Of a stretch of 64,000 nucleotides of DNA, positions 1 to 9,121 are shown one piece after another. The translations under genes were made by a program, and so were the position numbers. Every line of letters starts with the position of its first letter. Positions within the stretch are counted from its first letter, which is position 1. The DNA is from Mycobacterium deserti (GTDB taxonomy: Bacteria > Actinomycetota > Actinomycetes > Mycobacteriales > Mycobacteriaceae): the NCBI RefSeq assembly GCF_025345615.1, contig NZ_JAODWD010000002.1:186001-250000 (forward strand). The letters are read 5' to 3'. Under the pieces are notes generated by a model. It did not search any database. It was not told the origin of the DNA and saw nothing but the letters and a program-made list of their open reading frames with translations.

Positions 1-870
1 CTGGCACAGCGGGCTGCCGACGAACGCGCTGATGTGCTTGTTGTGGAGAGTGATTCGGTGAGCGGACCCGTTTTCGAACTGGCGTTGACCGCCGTCGCGT
101 CCACCCGCAGCGATCCCAACAACGTCGACGTCGCAGGCGCCACCGCCGCGGCCATCCCGGTGCTGCACACCCCGGGGCGCAATGCCGACGGCGTCGCCGA
201 AATGACGTTGGCCCTGTTGTTCGCCGCGACCCGGCATGTCCTGACCGGCGACGCGGACGTGCGCGCGGGTGAAGTTTTTCGCGACGGCACGCTGCCCTAC
301 CAACGCTTCCGGGCGTGGGAGGTCGCGGGTCGCACGGCGGGACTGGTCGGCCTCGGCGCAGTCGGGCGTGCCCTGCGCTGGCGACTGAAGGGACTCGGCG
401 TGACGGTCATCGCCTGCGACCCGTACCAGGGCGACGCCCGCCACAGCCTCGACGAGTTGCTGGCGCAGGCCGACATCGTGTCGCTGCACGCACCGGTCAC
501 CGACGACACCACCGGGATGATCGGCGCGGTGCAGTTCGCGGCGATGCGGGACGGCGTGGTGTTTCTCAACACTGCGCGCGCGCCGCTCCATGACACCGAC
601 GCGCTCGTCGACGCGTTGCGCAGCGGCAAGGTCGCCGCCGCGGGTCTCGACCACTTCGTGGGGGAACGGCTGCCGGCTCATCACCCGTTGATCGGGATGG
701 GGAACGTCGTGCTGACGCCTCACCTCGGCGGGGCCACGTGGAACACTGAGGCCCGCCAGGCGCAAATGGTCGCCGATGACCTCGAGGCGCTTCTGGCCGG
801 GCGCCGACCCGTCAACGTCGTCAACCCGGAGGTGCTGACCTTCGGCGCACGCGAGGAGCAGGAAAGATGA
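1..870 (+). CDS. serA2: D-isomer-specific 2-hydroxyacid dehydrogenase, 5' end missing (SerA2-like)
   Basis: The reading frame is open from base 1, so the start lies left of the window; 289 residues are present and about 30-40 are probably missing compared with the usual 320-340. The fragment has the NAD-binding GLGAVG Rossmann loop at about residue 117, and the three catalytic positions of the family: Arg in NTARAP (about 190), an acidic residue in VGERLP (about 222) and His in TPHLGG (about 241). It should reduce a 2-oxoacid or oxidise a 2-hydroxyacid with NAD. Its stop overlaps the next gene's start as ATGA, so it is translationally coupled to a class II aldolase. In M. tuberculosis serA2 and fucA are adjacent in the same way, with a sugar kinase next, which suggests a sugar-acid or pentose pathway rather than serine synthesis. 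The true substrate is unknown. Confidence 0.9.
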   Translation: MAQRAADERADVLVVESDSVSGPVFELALTAVASTRSDPNNVDVAGATAAAIPVLHTPGRNADGVAEMTLALLFAATRHVLTGDADVRAGEVFRDGTLPYQRFRAWEVAGRTAGLVGLGAVGRALRWRLKGLGVTVIACDPYQGDARHSLDELLAQADIVSLHAPVTDDTTGMIGAVQFAAMRDGVVFLNTARAPLHDTDALVDALRSGKVAAAGLDHFVGERLPAHHPLIGMGNVVLTPHLGGATWNTEARQAQMVADDLEALLAGRRPVNVVNPEVLTFGAREEQER

Positions 871-1526
871 TGAGGTTCGTCGACCATGCCGAGGACGCGG
901 TGCTCGCCGCGGCCAAGGACATGTTGGGCCGCGGACTGGTCGAAGGGACGGCCGGCAACATATCGGCGCGGCGCAAGGACGGCAACCTCGTGATCACGCC
1001 GTCGTCGGTCGACTACCGCGACATGCAACTCGACGACCTCGTACTCGTCGACCCGGGCGGCGACGTGCTGGCCGCCAAGGACGGCCGGGCGCCGTCGACG
1101 GAGATGGCGCTGCACCTTGCGTGTTATCGCGCCTACGACGACGTCGGCAGCGTGATTCACAGCCACCCGGTGTGGGCGACGATGTTCGCCGTTGCGCAGC
1201 AGTCGATCCCGGCGGTCATCGACGAATTCGCGGTGTACTGCGGCGGCGACATCCGCTGCGCCGAATATGCCGCCTCCGGCACACCGGACGTCGGGCACAA
1301 CGCGGTCAAGGCACTCGACGGCAGGGCCGCAGCGCTGATCGCCAACCACGGTCTCGTCGCGGTGGGACCGCGACCTGACAAAGTGCTGCACGTCACCGCG
1401 CTGGTCGAGCGGACCGCCCAGATCGTCTGGGGCGCACGCGCTCTCGGTGGCCCCGTGCCCATTCCTGACGAGGTCAACAAGAACTTCGCCGCGGTCTACG
1501 GCTACCTGCGCTCTTCTCGCGATTAA
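867..1526 (+). CDS. fucA: Class II aldolase/adducin family protein (FucA-like)
   Basis: A 219-residue zinc aldolase of the L-fuculose-phosphate aldolase type, which would split a sugar phosphate into dihydroxyacetone phosphate or a similar fragment and an aldehyde. The zinc ligands are visible: HSHP near residues 98-100 and the His of ANHGL near 161. The catalytic Glu is in STEMALH near 78. The N-terminal GNISAR segment is the usual phosphate-binding loop. It overlaps the dehydrogenase upstream by ATGA, so the two form one unit. It converges on sppA, and the two genes' ends overlap by 4 bases. Substrate specificity cannot be read from sequence; the pairing with a 2-hydroxyacid dehydrogenase would also fit four-carbon acid sugar metabolism. 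Confidence 0.9.
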   Translation: MMRFVDHAEDAVLAAAKDMLGRGLVEGTAGNISARRKDGNLVITPSSVDYRDMQLDDLVLVDPGGDVLAAKDGRAPSTEMALHLACYRAYDDVGSVIHSHPVWATMFAVAQQSIPAVIDEFAVYCGGDIRCAEYAASGTPDVGHNAVKALDGRAAALIANHGLVAVGPRPDKVLHVTALVERTAQIVWGARALGGPVPIPDEVNKNFAAVYGYLRSSRD

Positions 1527-3313
1527 AAGCGGTAGTCGCCCAACCACAGCGCACTGACGCCGGTCAGCGAGCGTTCGGCGTGGTTCAACATGTCCGCCAG
1601 CGAGCGGCCGAGCAGGCTGCCGACCGCCTCCGACACCGACGCGGCCGCGGGCTGCGACGACGGTTTGGGGCGCAACAGGTCCATCAACGACGAACCCGGG
1701 TAACCGACGAGGCGGACCTCGGTGTCGGCGTCATGTCCCGCGAGTATCTTCGCGCGGGTGATCGCGGTGCGCAGCCCGCCGAGTTCGTCGACAAGTCCGC
1801 GCTCCTTGGCATCCGCACCCGTCCACACCCGGCCGCGCGCGATCGCCTCGACCGCCTCCACAGTCAGCTTGCGGCCCACCGCAACGCGTTCGACGAAGTC
1901 GGTGTAGAACAAGTCGGCCTCGGCCTCCACGTGTGCCCGTTGCTCCTCGGTGAAGGGCTCGTTGATCGACCACGCATCGGCATTCGCGTTGGTCTTCAAC
2001 GTTCCCGAGCCGACACCGAGCCGGTCTTTGAGGTCGCGGGCCACCAGCTTGCCGGTGACCACGCCGATGGAGCCGGTGATGGTTCCGGCGTTGGCGACGA
2101 TCGCGTCGGCGCCCATCGACACGTAATACCCGCCGGAGGCCGCAACCGACCCCATCGACGCCACGACCGGCTTGCCGCCGTCGCGCACCCGATTGACCTC
2201 GCGCCAAATGGTTTCCGATCCGGTGACGGAGCCGCCGGGACTGTCGACCCGAAGCACGATCGCCGACACCGAGTCGTTGGCGGCGGCTTCGCGCAGCGCC
2301 GCGGCGATGGTGTCTCCGCCTGCACTCGAGTTGCCGAGTGGAACGCCCTGCGGGCCACCTCGCCCACTGACGATGGGTCCGTGCAGGGTGACGACAGCAA
2401 TCGAAGGTTTGGCCTTGCGGCCGGGAATCGACGGCATCGGCGGTGTCGGCTTGGGAGCCGTGGCGCGCGCGTAGCGCGACAGGTACAGCCGAGGCGGCGC
2501 ATCCTCCGAATCGGCGTCGGTAGGCGAGATATCGTGCGTACCGGTGAGTTCGGCGATGCGCGCGTAGGCCTCGTCGCGAAAGCCGATGCGGTCGATGAGC
2601 CCGCCGTCCACCGCTTCGTCGCGCAGCAATGGCGCCTTGTCTGCCAGCGCGTTGACGGCAGCGGGGTCGAGGTGCCGCGACGCGGCGACGGCCGCGACAA
2701 CCTGGCTGTGCAGACTCTCGATCAGGCGACTGTCGGCCTCACGATGAGCGTCGGTGTAACTGTCCTGGGTGAAAAGGTTTGCCGCGGACTTGTATTCGCC
2801 ACGCGCGATGAAGTCGGCCTCGATGCCCGCCTTGTCCAGCGCCCCACGCAGGAACAACGCGTTGGTGGCAAAGCCGACGATTCCGACGGTGCCGGACGGC
2901 TGCATCCACACCTCGCGAAACACCGATGCGAGGTAGTACGACAACGTGCCGGGGTAGGTTTCGGCCCAGGCGAGCGTGGGCTTGACGTCACTGAACTCGG
3001 CGAGGGCGTCGCGCAACTCCTGCACAACGGCAGGCGCAGCGGCGGGCAGTTGAACCCTGGCGATCAGCCCGGCCACTCGGTCGTCCTCGGCGGCGCGGTG
3101 AATCGCGGCGACGGCCTCGCGCAGCATCAGCGGCCGACCACCGCTGGAGATCATCGCAAGCGGGTCGAACCCGACGGTCTCCGGCGGCGCAGCCAGGAGG
3201 TCCAGTTCGAGCACACAGCCGTCCGGGACCCCGCGATGGCGGGCGGTGTCGACCCGTCTAGCCAGAGCGCGCAGATCGTCGGTACCGGGAATGCCGGGCA
3301 GGAAAGCAACCAT
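1523..3313 (-). CDS. sppA: Signal peptide peptidase SppA, long (67 kDa) form
   Basis: A 596-residue S49 serine protease with two tandem S49 domains, as in E. coli protease IV. The catalytic lysine is in GEYKSAANL (K175, N-terminal domain) and the catalytic serine in SVAASGGYYVS (S393, C-terminal domain); the family cuts residual signal peptides at the membrane. A proline-rich linker near residues 283-303 separates the domains. No clear N-terminal membrane segment is visible, unlike the E. coli protein, so membrane attachment would need another route. The gene lies downstream of the spc ribosomal operon on the same strand, but a terminator and the DUF732 gene intervene. In M. tuberculosis sppA also lies just after rplO. 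Confidence 0.95.
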   Translation of the reverse strand: MVAFLPGIPGTDDLRALARRVDTARHRGVPDGCVLELDLLAAPPETVGFDPLAMISSGGRPLMLREAVAAIHRAAEDDRVAGLIARVQLPAAAPAVVQELRDALAEFSDVKPTLAWAETYPGTLSYYLASVFREVWMQPSGTVGIVGFATNALFLRGALDKAGIEADFIARGEYKSAANLFTQDSYTDAHREADSRLIESLHSQVVAAVAASRHLDPAAVNALADKAPLLRDEAVDGGLIDRIGFRDEAYARIAELTGTHDISPTDADSEDAPPRLYLSRYARATAPKPTPPMPSIPGRKAKPSIAVVTLHGPIVSGRGGPQGVPLGNSSAGGDTIAAALREAAANDSVSAIVLRVDSPGGSVTGSETIWREVNRVRDGGKPVVASMGSVAASGGYYVSMGADAIVANAGTITGSIGVVTGKLVARDLKDRLGVGSGTLKTNANADAWSINEPFTEEQRAHVEAEADLFYTDFVERVAVGRKLTVEAVEAIARGRVWTGADAKERGLVDELGGLRTAITRAKILAGHDADTEVRLVGYPGSSLMDLLRPKPSSQPAAASVSEAVGSLLGRSLADMLNHAERSLTGVSALWLGDYRF

Positions 3314-3351
3314 GATGCGAGCCTACCGACGCGGCCGCGACCGGACCCGGC

Positions 3352-3693
3352 TCAGCGACCGGTGAAGCGCGCGTACTGAGGGCAGTAGACGGCGACCGAC
3401 GTCCTCATGAACCCCACCGCCTGCTCGCGGGTCAAGTTGCTGTTCTGCAGCGAAGCCACCACCCCGCGCACGACCGGCACCGGGTTGACGTTCTTCGCCA
3501 GCTCGTCGGTCAACGTGCTGCACACGTTCTGCCCCAGCGCCGGAATGTCCGTATCGGGGCCCGCAGTGATGCCCAGCTTGGTGATCGCGTCGACGAATCG
3601 CTCGTCATCGGTCTGGGCGTGGGCGGACGCGGCGCCGCCGAACACGGCGAAACCGGCGACAGCCATCGCTACGGCGATGCAGTGGCGGATCAT
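3352..3693 (-). CDS. Small secreted DUF732 protein
   Basis: A 113-residue exported protein. The chosen start is the ATG at 3693, because GAGGAG lies 8 bases before it and it opens directly into a signal peptide (MIRHCIAVAMAVAGFAVFGG, cut after AHA near residue 26); an in-frame start 8 codons upstream has no such site. The mature part is mostly helical with two cysteines (NVC and VYC) that can form the single disulfide typical of DUF732 proteins, which are widespread small exported proteins of mycobacteria with unknown function. It sits alone between the rplO terminator and sppA. Confidence 0.88.
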   Translation of the reverse strand: MIRHCIAVAMAVAGFAVFGGAASAHAQTDDERFVDAITKLGITAGPDTDIPALGQNVCSTLTDELAKNVNPVPVVRGVVASLQNSNLTREQAVGFMRTSVAVYCPQYARFTGR

Positions 3694-3768
3694 GTTTGCA
3701 GCTCCTCGGATCGGCACGCACAGTGTAGATCGCGCTCGTGGTAGTCGGCGTTACCCCTGATCGACGAC

Positions 3769-3798
3769 AAAGGCCCCCGCAGCGAGGCGGAGGCCTTT
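3769..3798 (-). terminator. Intrinsic terminator after rplO
   Basis: An inverted repeat (AAAGGCC ... GGCCTTT with an inner CCGC/GCGG pairing around an AGCGAG loop) lies 15 bases past the rplO stop. On the minus strand the stem ends in TTT without a long U tract, the usual mycobacterial form. It would end the spc operon transcript. Confidence 0.8.
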
Positions 3799-3813
3799 CT
3801 CGGTCGTGATCGA

Positions 3814-4257
3814 CTAAAGTTCGGTCGCGGAACCGCCTGCGGCACTGATCTTCTCGCGCGCGCTGCCGCTGAACTTGTGGGCGGTGACATTGACCTTGAC
3901 GGTCAGCTTGCCGTCGCCGAGCACCTTGACGAGCGTGTTCTTGCGAACCGCACCGGCCGCCACCAGCTCGTCGACGCCCACGTCGCCACCCTTGGGGAAC
4001 AGCTTGTTGATCTGGGCGACGTTGACGACCTCGTACTCGGTGCGGAACCGGTTGCGGAAGCCCTTGAGCTTGGGAAGCCGCATGTGGATCGGCATCTGAC
4101 CGCCCTCGAACATCGCCGGGACGTTCTTGCGGGCTTTGGTGCCCTTGGTGCCGCGGCCGGCCGTCTTACCCTTCGACCCGTCACCGCGACCGACGCGGGT
4201 CTTCGCGGTCTTCGAGCCGGGAGCCGGCTTCAAATCGTGAAGCTTGATGGGCGCCAT
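3814..4257 (-). CDS. rplO: 50S ribosomal protein L15
   Basis: A 147-residue L15, full length, with the glycine/lysine-rich N-terminal extension ([19 protein letters not shown], residues 22-40) that threads into the large subunit, and the C-terminal domain ending GGSATEL. L15 binds 23S rRNA late in 50S assembly. It is the last gene of the spc operon here and starts 2 bases after the rpmD stop. The secY-adk-map genes that follow rplO in many bacteria are absent; sppA follows instead, as in mycobacteria. Confidence 0.98.
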   Translation of the reverse strand: MAPIKLHDLKPAPGSKTAKTRVGRGDGSKGKTAGRGTKGTKARKNVPAMFEGGQMPIHMRLPKLKGFRNRFRTEYEVVNVAQINKLFPKGGDVGVDELVAAGAVRKNTLVKVLGDGKLTVKVNVTAHKFSGSAREKISAAGGSATEL

Positions 4258-4259
4258 CG

Positions 4260-4439
4260 TTAGACCTCCTCTACCACTACGAGGTGGTGCACGGTGTTGA
4301 TCAGACCGCGCGTCTGCGCGTTGTCCTCGCGGACCACCGACTGCCGAATCTTGCGCAGTCCGAGCGTCCGCAGCGATTCGCGCTGCTTCCAGCGCGCACC
4401 GATGGTGCTGCGCACCTGAGTGATCTTCAGCTCAGCCAT
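4260..4439 (-). CDS. rpmD: 50S ribosomal protein L30
   Basis: A 59-residue protein beginning [20 protein letters not shown] and ending HHLVVVEEV, the complete L30 fold of the large subunit. It fills the space between rpsE and rplO exactly: its ATG is 2 bases after the rpsE stop and its stop is 2 bases before the rplO start. L30 is small, non-catalytic and sits on the back of the 50S subunit near 5S rRNA. Confidence 0.97.
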   Translation of the reverse strand: MAELKITQVRSTIGARWKQRESLRTLGLRKIRQSVVREDNAQTRGLINTVHHLVVVEEV

Positions 4440-4441
4440 GG

Positions 4442-5113
4442 TTATGCATTTCCTTCACGCGCCGCCGACGCGGCGAGCGCCTCGGCTTCCCGTCGCTGCC
4501 GCAGCATGCTGGGCGGCGCCACATCCTCGATCGGCAGCCCACGCCGGGCCGCGACCTCTTCCGGACGCTGCAGCATCTTCAGCGCGGCAACGGTGGCGTG
4601 CACCACGTTGATCGCGTTGTCGCTGCCCAGCGACTTGGCCAGGACGTCGTGCACCCCAGCGCATTCCAGCACCGCGCGGCAGGCGCCGCCGGCGATCACA
4701 CCGGTACCCGGGCTCGCCGGACGCAGCATCACGACGCCGGCCGCGGCCTCGCCCTGGACCGGGTGGGTCACGGTGCCGCCGATCAGCGGAACCCGGAAGA
4801 AGTTCTTGCGTGCTTCCTCGACGCCCTTGGCGATCGCGGCGGGAACTTCCTTGGCCTTGCCGTAACCGACACCGACCATGCCGTGCCCATCACCGACGAT
4901 CACCAACGCCGTGAAGCTGAACCGGCGACCACCCTTGACCACCTTGGAGACGCGGTTGATCGCCACCACGCGCTCGAGGAAGTTGCTCTTGTCTCCACCG
5001 TCGCGGCCGCGGCCACCACGGTCGTCGCGGCGGCCCCGCCCATCACGGTCACCCCGCGAGCTGCGGCCGTCTTGAGTGTTTCCGGGGCCGCCGGCGTTTG
5101 CCTGCTCGGCCAT
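4442..5113 (-). CDS. rpsE: 30S ribosomal protein S5
   Basis: A 223-residue S5. The N-terminal 45 residues form an Arg/Gly/Asp-rich low-complexity tail (repeats like [19 protein letters not shown]) found in mycobacterial S5 but not in E. coli. The double-stranded RNA-binding domain starts at [19 protein letters not shown] and the C-terminal domain carries [13 protein letters not shown]5 helps decoding accuracy and the mRNA-entry helicase. Two adjacent ATGs are possible; the second is chosen because GGAAGGA lies 7 bases before it and homologs begin MAEQ. Confidence 0.97.
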   Translation of the reverse strand: MAEQANAGGPGNTQDGRSSRGDRDGRGRRDDRGGRGRDGGDKSNFLERVVAINRVSKVVKGGRRFSFTALVIVGDGHGMVGVGYGKAKEVPAAIAKGVEEARKNFFRVPLIGGTVTHPVQGEAAAGVVMLRPASPGTGVIAGGACRAVLECAGVHDVLAKSLGSDNAINVVHATVAALKMLQRPEEVAARRGLPIEDVAPPSMLRQRREAEALAASAAREGNA

Positions 5114-5138
5114 CATGCAGTCCTTCCGTTAACAGTCA

Positions 5139-5543
5139 TTAGAACTTCAGCCCGCCTTCGCGTGCCGCGTCGGCAAGCGCCGCGATCCGTCCGCCATAGG
5201 TGTAACCACCGCGGTCGAACACGACCTCGTCGATGCCCGCGGCCTTGGCGCGCTCGGCGATCAGCTGACCGACCCGCACGCTGTGGGCCTTCTTGTCCCC
5301 ATCGACCGCGCGCACGTCGGCCTCGATGGACGACGCGGCGGCCACGGTTGTTCCGTTCAGATCGTTCACCAGCTGCACGTGAATGTGCCGCGACGAACGG
5401 TTGACCACGAGGCGGGGTCGCTCGGCGGTGCCGGAGACCTTCTTACGCAACCGCGCGTGCCGACGCAGCCGCGAGATCCGCCTGGTCTCGGAAACGTTCT
5501 GTCCCACGCTCTTACGCGTCTGCGACTCAGTCCTGCTAGCCAT
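5139..5543 (-). CDS. rplR: 50S ribosomal protein L18
   Basis: A 134-residue L18, the 5S rRNA-binding protein of the central protuberance. The basic N-terminus ([15 protein letters not shown]) and the conserved [23 protein letters not shown] end identify it. It has about 12 more N-terminal residues than the M. tuberculosis protein as recalled ([14 protein letters not shown]...). It sits 2 bases after rplF and 25 bases before rpsE. Confidence 0.98.
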   Translation of the reverse strand: MASRTESQTRKSVGQNVSETRRISRLRRHARLRKKVSGTAERPRLVVNRSSRHIHVQLVNDLNGTTVAAASSIEADVRAVDGDKKAHSVRVGQLIAERAKAAGIDEVVFDRGGYTYGGRIAALADAAREGGLKF

Positions 5544-5545
5544 TG

Positions 5546-6085
5546 CTACTTACCTGTCTTTCCGACCTTGCGGCGGATCTGCTCACCCTCGTAGCGAATG
5601 CCCTTGCCCTTATAGGGATCGCTCTTACGCAGGCGGCGGATGTTGGCCGCGATCTGGCCGACCTTCTGCTTGTCGATACCGGTGATCGAGAACTTCGTCG
5701 GCGTCTCCACCGCGAACGTCACGCCCTCGGGCGCATTGACCACGACCGGATGGCTGTAGCCGAGTGCGAACTCCAGGGTCGAACCCTTGAGCTGCACGCG
5801 GTAGCCCACGCCGAAGATCTCCATCTTCGTGGTGTACCCCTCGGTTACGCCCGTGATGAGGTTGGCGACCAGCGTGCGTGACAGCCCGTGCAGCGAGCGG
5901 TTGCGCCGCTCGTCGTCCGGACGGACCACGACGATGGTGCCGTCGTCGCCACGCGTCACCTTGATGGGCTCGGCCACCGACAGCGCCAGGGATCCCTTGG
6001 GACCCTTGACCGAGACGTTCTGGCCTTCGATCGTTACGTCGACCCCGGCAGGAACCGGGACCGGCTGCTTTCCAATTCGCGACAT
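5546..6085 (-). CDS. rplF: 50S ribosomal protein L6
   Basis: A 179-residue L6, full length, with two similar domains and the C-terminal rRNA-binding signature [24 protein letters not shown]. It lies near the base of the factor-binding stalk, where EF-G and EF-Tu dock. It is preceded by rpsH with a 15-base gap. Confidence 0.98.
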   Translation of the reverse strand: MSRIGKQPVPVPAGVDVTIEGQNVSVKGPKGSLALSVAEPIKVTRGDDGTIVVVRPDDERRNRSLHGLSRTLVANLITGVTEGYTTKMEIFGVGYRVQLKGSTLEFALGYSHPVVVNAPEGVTFAVETPTKFSITGIDKQKVGQIAANIRRLRKSDPYKGKGIRYEGEQIRRKVGKTGK

Positions 6086-6100
6086 AGTTTTAGTTCCCCC

Positions 6101-6499
6101 TCACCAGACGTACGCGAGGACTTCGCCGCCCACGCCCTCTCGGGCGGCCTGGCGATCGGTTCTCAAGCCGGCCGACGTGGAGATGATCGCCACGCCGAGG
6201 CCGCCGAGAACCCGCGGCAAATTGGTGGATTTCGCATAGACGCGCAAACCGGGCTTGGACACCCTGCGCAGTCCAGCGATGCTGCGCTCGCGGCTTGGGC
6301 CGTATTTCAGCTGCACCACAAGAGCTTTGCCCACGCGGGCGTCCTCGGTGTGGTAGTCGGAGATGTAGCCCTCGCTCTTGAGGATCTCGGCGATGTTGGC
6401 CTTGATCTTCGAGTGCGGCAGGGTCACCTCGTCGTGATACGCCGAATTGGCGTTGCGCAGACGTGTCAAGAAGTCTGCAATCGGGTCCGTCATGGTCAT
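6101..6499 (-). CDS. rpsH: 30S ribosomal protein S8
   Basis: A 132-residue S8, starting [17 protein letters not shown] and ending [11 protein letters not shown], full length. S8 binds 16S rRNA helix 21 early in assembly and in E. coli represses the spc operon by binding mRNA; whether that feedback exists here is not shown by sequence. A 98-base gap separates it from rpsN; it contains only a weak CTCGA/TCGAG hairpin at 6536-6550. Confidence 0.98.
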   Translation of the reverse strand: MTMTDPIADFLTRLRNANSAYHDEVTLPHSKIKANIAEILKSEGYISDYHTEDARVGKALVVQLKYGPSRERSIAGLRRVSKPGLRVYAKSTNLPRVLGGLGVAIISTSAGLRTDRQAAREGVGGEVLAYVW

Positions 6500-6597
6500 G
6501 ACAGCCGGTTCACCTTCCTCGCGACGGTTCCCAGTCTCGAAAGCCTCGAGCAGGGCCTACCGCAACCTTTTTCGATGGGGTCTGTAGTTGTGGGCTG

Positions 6598-6783
6598 TTA
6601 CCAGCTGGACTTCTGCACACCCGGCAGTTCGCCGGCATGCGCCATCTCGCGCAAGCAGATACGGCAGAGCCCGAACTTGCGGAAAACCGCGTGCGGGCGA
6701 CCGCACCTCTGGCAGCGGGTGTAACCCCGCACCTTGAACTTCGGCTTCTTGTTGGCCTTGTTGACCAGAGCCTTCTTTGCCAT
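6598..6783 (-). CDS. rpsZ: 30S ribosomal protein S14 type Z (zinc-binding)
   Basis: A 61-residue S14 of the short, zinc-ribbon type, with two CxxC pairs (CQRC and CRIC) separated by the FRKFGL segment. This is the C+ form kept in the spc operon. Mycobacteria usually also encode a zinc-free paralog (rpsN2) under Zur control elsewhere; none is in this window. The start is 4 bases after the rplE stop, with its ribosome-binding site (AAGGAGAA) inside the rplE end. Confidence 0.97.
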
Positions 6784-6787
6784 CTGC

Positions 6788-7360
6788 TCAGTTCTCCTTG
6801 AACGGAAAGCCCAGCGCCCGCAACAGCGCTCGTCCTTCGTCGTCGGTCGTCGCCGAAGTGACGACGGTGATGTCCATGCCTCGGGGCCGGTCGATCGAGT
6901 CCACGTCGATCTCGTGGAACACCGACTGCTCGGTCAGCCCGAAGGTGTAGTTGCCGGTCCCGTCGAACTGCTTGGGCGACAGACCGCGGAAGTCGCGGAT
7001 ACGCGGCAGCGCAATGGAAATCAGCCGGTCCAGGAACTCCCACATCCGGTCGCCACGCAGCGTGACCCGCGCGCCGATCGGCATGCCCTCGCGCAGCTTG
7101 AACTGGGCGATGGACTTGCGGGCCTTGCGAATCTCGGGCTTCTGGCCGGTGATCAGCGCCAGGTCGTTGACCGCACCGTTGATCAGCTTCGCATCGCGAG
7201 CGGCGTCGCCGACGCCCATGTTCACCACGACCTTGACCACGCCGGGGATCTGCATGACGTTGGCGTAGCCGAACTCTTTTTGCAGCGAGTCCTTGATCTC
7301 CTCGCGGTAGCGCTGCTTGAGGCGAGGCAGTGTCTTCTGTGTCTGTTCAGCCGTGGTCAT
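6788..7360 (-). CDS. rplE: 50S ribosomal protein L5
   Basis: A 190-residue L5, full length, with the conserved [16 protein letters not shown] and the 5S rRNA-contacting loop [19 protein letters not shown]. It joins L18 and 5S rRNA in the central protuberance and touches P-site tRNA. It follows rplX by one base. Confidence 0.98.
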
Positions 7361-7361
7361 C

Positions 7362-7679
7362 TCAGATGTCCTTGCCGTTGGTCTTGGCGATGCGGACCTT
7401 CTTGCCGGTCTCGTCGTCCTTGCGGTGCGTGATGCGGGTGGGCTTGCCGTCGGAGTCGACGACCATCACGTTCGAGACGGCAATCGGCGCCTCCTGGGTG
7501 ACGATGCCGCCGGACTGCGCGCCGCGCTCGTTGCGCGAGACCGCGGTGTGCTTCTTGATCCGGTTCACACCCTCGACCAGCACTTTGTTACGCGTTGGGT
7601 AGGCCTCGAGCACCTTGCCTTTGGCGCCCTTGTCCTTGCCGGAGATGACCAGCACGGTGTCGCCCTTATGGACCTTCAT
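7362..7679 (-). CDS. rplX: 50S ribosomal protein L24
   Basis: A 105-residue L24 with the KOW motif at the N-terminus ([20 protein letters not shown]). It initiates 50S assembly by binding the 5' end of 23S rRNA and lies near the exit tunnel. The start codon directly abuts the rplN stop (TAGATG). Confidence 0.98.
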   Translation of the reverse strand: MKVHKGDTVLVISGKDKGAKGKVLEAYPTRNKVLVEGVNRIKKHTAVSRNERGAQSGGIVTQEAPIAVSNVMVVDSDGKPTRITHRKDDETGKKVRIAKTNGKDI

Positions 7680-8048
7680 CTACAACACCTCCGGAGCGAG
7701 CGAGACGATCTTCATGAAGCGCTTCTCGCGCAGTTCGCGGCCGACCGGGCCGAAGATGCGTGTGCCACGCGGGTCGTTGTCGGGCTTGATGATGACGGCG
7801 GCGTTCTCGTCGAACTTGATGTAACTGCCGTCGGCGCGGCGGCGCTCCTTGACGGTGCGCACGATGACCGCCTTGACGACATCGCCGCGCTTGACGTTGC
7901 CGCCGGGGATGGCGTCCTTGACAGTCGCCACGATGACATCGCCGATGCCGGCGTAGCGCCGACCCGAGCCACCGAGCACGCGGATGCACAAAATCTCCTT
8001 GGCACCCGTGTTGTCGGCGACCTTCAGCCGCGATTCCTGCTGAATCAC
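7680..8048 (-). CDS. rplN: 50S ribosomal protein L14
   Basis: A 122-residue L14, full length, with the conserved [20 protein letters not shown] and the end IVSLAPEVL. It starts with GTG, preceded by GAGGAG at 5 bases. It is the first gene of the spc cluster: upstream is a 184-base gap with a candidate promoter, then the unrelated FGE gene on the same strand. The rplN-rplO genes may therefore be transcribed apart from the S10 operon. Confidence 0.98.
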   Translation of the reverse strand: MIQQESRLKVADNTGAKEILCIRVLGGSGRRYAGIGDVIVATVKDAIPGGNVKRGDVVKAVIVRTVKERRRADGSYIKFDENAAVIIKPDNDPRGTRIFGPVGRELREKRFMKIVSLAPEVL

Positions 8049-8178
8049 TCGATCTCCTCGACCTGGTTAATGTGTGCACGGCAGATACCGACCTGACGCG
8101 CGCGGTCTTGCTGTCACCGAAGGGCACGCGGGGCCGAATCACGCGAATCGGCCGAGGTCTGCCCAAGGCAACCGTTTG

Positions 8179-8207
8179 ATTCTAGGTGACGACCTGCGGG
8201 GAACCAA
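8179..8207 (-). promoter_or_regulatory. Candidate promoter of the spc (rplN) operon
   Basis: On the minus strand a -10-like TAGAAT (8184-8179) follows a -35-like TTGGTT (8207-8202) with exactly 17 bases between. This would give a leader of about 120 bases before the rplN GTG. It lies in the gap created by the sulfatase-FGE genes, where a new promoter is needed if read-through from the S10 operon is weak. Confidence 0.5.
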
Positions 8208-8232
8208 ATCAGTCGAGCTCTACCCCGGGGCA

Positions 8233-9120
8233 TCAGCCCCGGTCAGCGTCAGCCACGCAGCGGAACCCGATGTGGGTGGTCGCGCTGTCCTGCGACTGCG
8301 GCGACCGGGCCGCGGGACGGTACCGGCGACAGTACTCCGGTGCGCACAGATGTGAACCGCCCTTGAGCACCTGGTTCACGGCGGGGTCGGCCGTTGCGGC
8401 AGGCGTGCAGCAGCCCGTGGGCCCCTCGAGCCGGTGGTGCCCCCAGAACTGGGTTGTCGTCCATTCCCAGACGTTGCCGATCATGTCGACGAGCCCGAAT
8501 CCATTGGGCGCGAATGTGCCGACGGGCGAGGTGCCGACCCAGCCTCGTGCGCCGTCGTTGCGGTACGGGAACCGGCCCTGCCACGTGTTGGCCATCAGCT
8601 CACCCCCGGGTGCGACGTCGTCGCCCCATGCGTAGGTGGTGGTGGCACCGCCGCGGGCCGCGTACTCCCATTCGGCCTCCGACGGCAGTCGTCGCCCGGC
8701 CCAGCGGGCGTAGGCCGCGGCGTCGGGGTAGGCGACCTGCACCACGGGATGGTCCAGCCGGTCGTCGATTCCGCTGTCTGGTCCGAACGGGTGACGCCAG
8801 CTGGCGCCGGGCACCCAGCTCCACCACTGCCGCCAATCGCGCAGATCGACCGGGCCGTTCGTCGGCCGGAACACCAGAGCGCCTGGGACGAGGTCCTCCG
8901 GCGTGGCGCCCGGATACAGGGCGGGGTCCGGCGCCTGCTCGGCGATCGTGAGATAGCCCGTCTCCGAAATGAATTCGGCGAACTGTGCGTTGGTGACCGG
9001 GTGCCGCTCGACGGCGAACGTCTCGACGCGGACGGTGTGCGCAGGCGCTTCCTCGGGATAGAACTGCGTCTCCCCCATCCGAAACGACCCGCCCGGCACG
9101 TCAACGAGTTCGGTCACCAT
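8233..9120 (-). CDS. Formylglycine-generating enzyme (SUMF1/FGE family)
   Basis: A 295-residue enzyme that oxidises the cysteine of the CxPxR motif in sulfatases to formylglycine, the catalytic residue. The fold signature is complete: VPGGSFRMG near the start, HPVTNAQFAEF, PVVQVAYPDAAAYARWAGRRLPSEAEWEYAARGG, and the C-terminal GGSHLC...EYC with the two active-site cysteines (about 259 and 264) spaced as in human FGE. The ATG at 9120 is chosen because it is one base past the sulfatase stop and AAGGACT precedes it; the frame continues 14 codons further up inside the sulfatase. It is coupled to its probable substrate, the arylsulfatase upstream. This pair matches M. tuberculosis atsA-Rv0712. Confidence 0.93.
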   Translation of the reverse strand: MVTELVDVPGGSFRMGETQFYPEEAPAHTVRVETFAVERHPVTNAQFAEFISETGYLTIAEQAPDPALYPGATPEDLVPGALVFRPTNGPVDLRDWRQWWSWVPGASWRHPFGPDSGIDDRLDHPVVQVAYPDAAAYARWAGRRLPSEAEWEYAARGGATTTYAWGDDVAPGGELMANTWQGRFPYRNDGARGWVGTSPVGTFAPNGFGLVDMIGNVWEWTTTQFWGHHRLEGPTGCCTPAATADPAVNQVLKGGSHLCAPEYCRRYRPAARSPQSQDSATTHIGFRCVADADRG

Positions 9121-9121
9121 C

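Noticed and set aside
1580..3379. 599-codon open frame antisense to sppA
   Set aside because: Composition and lack of domains show it to be a shadow of the real S49 protease frame.
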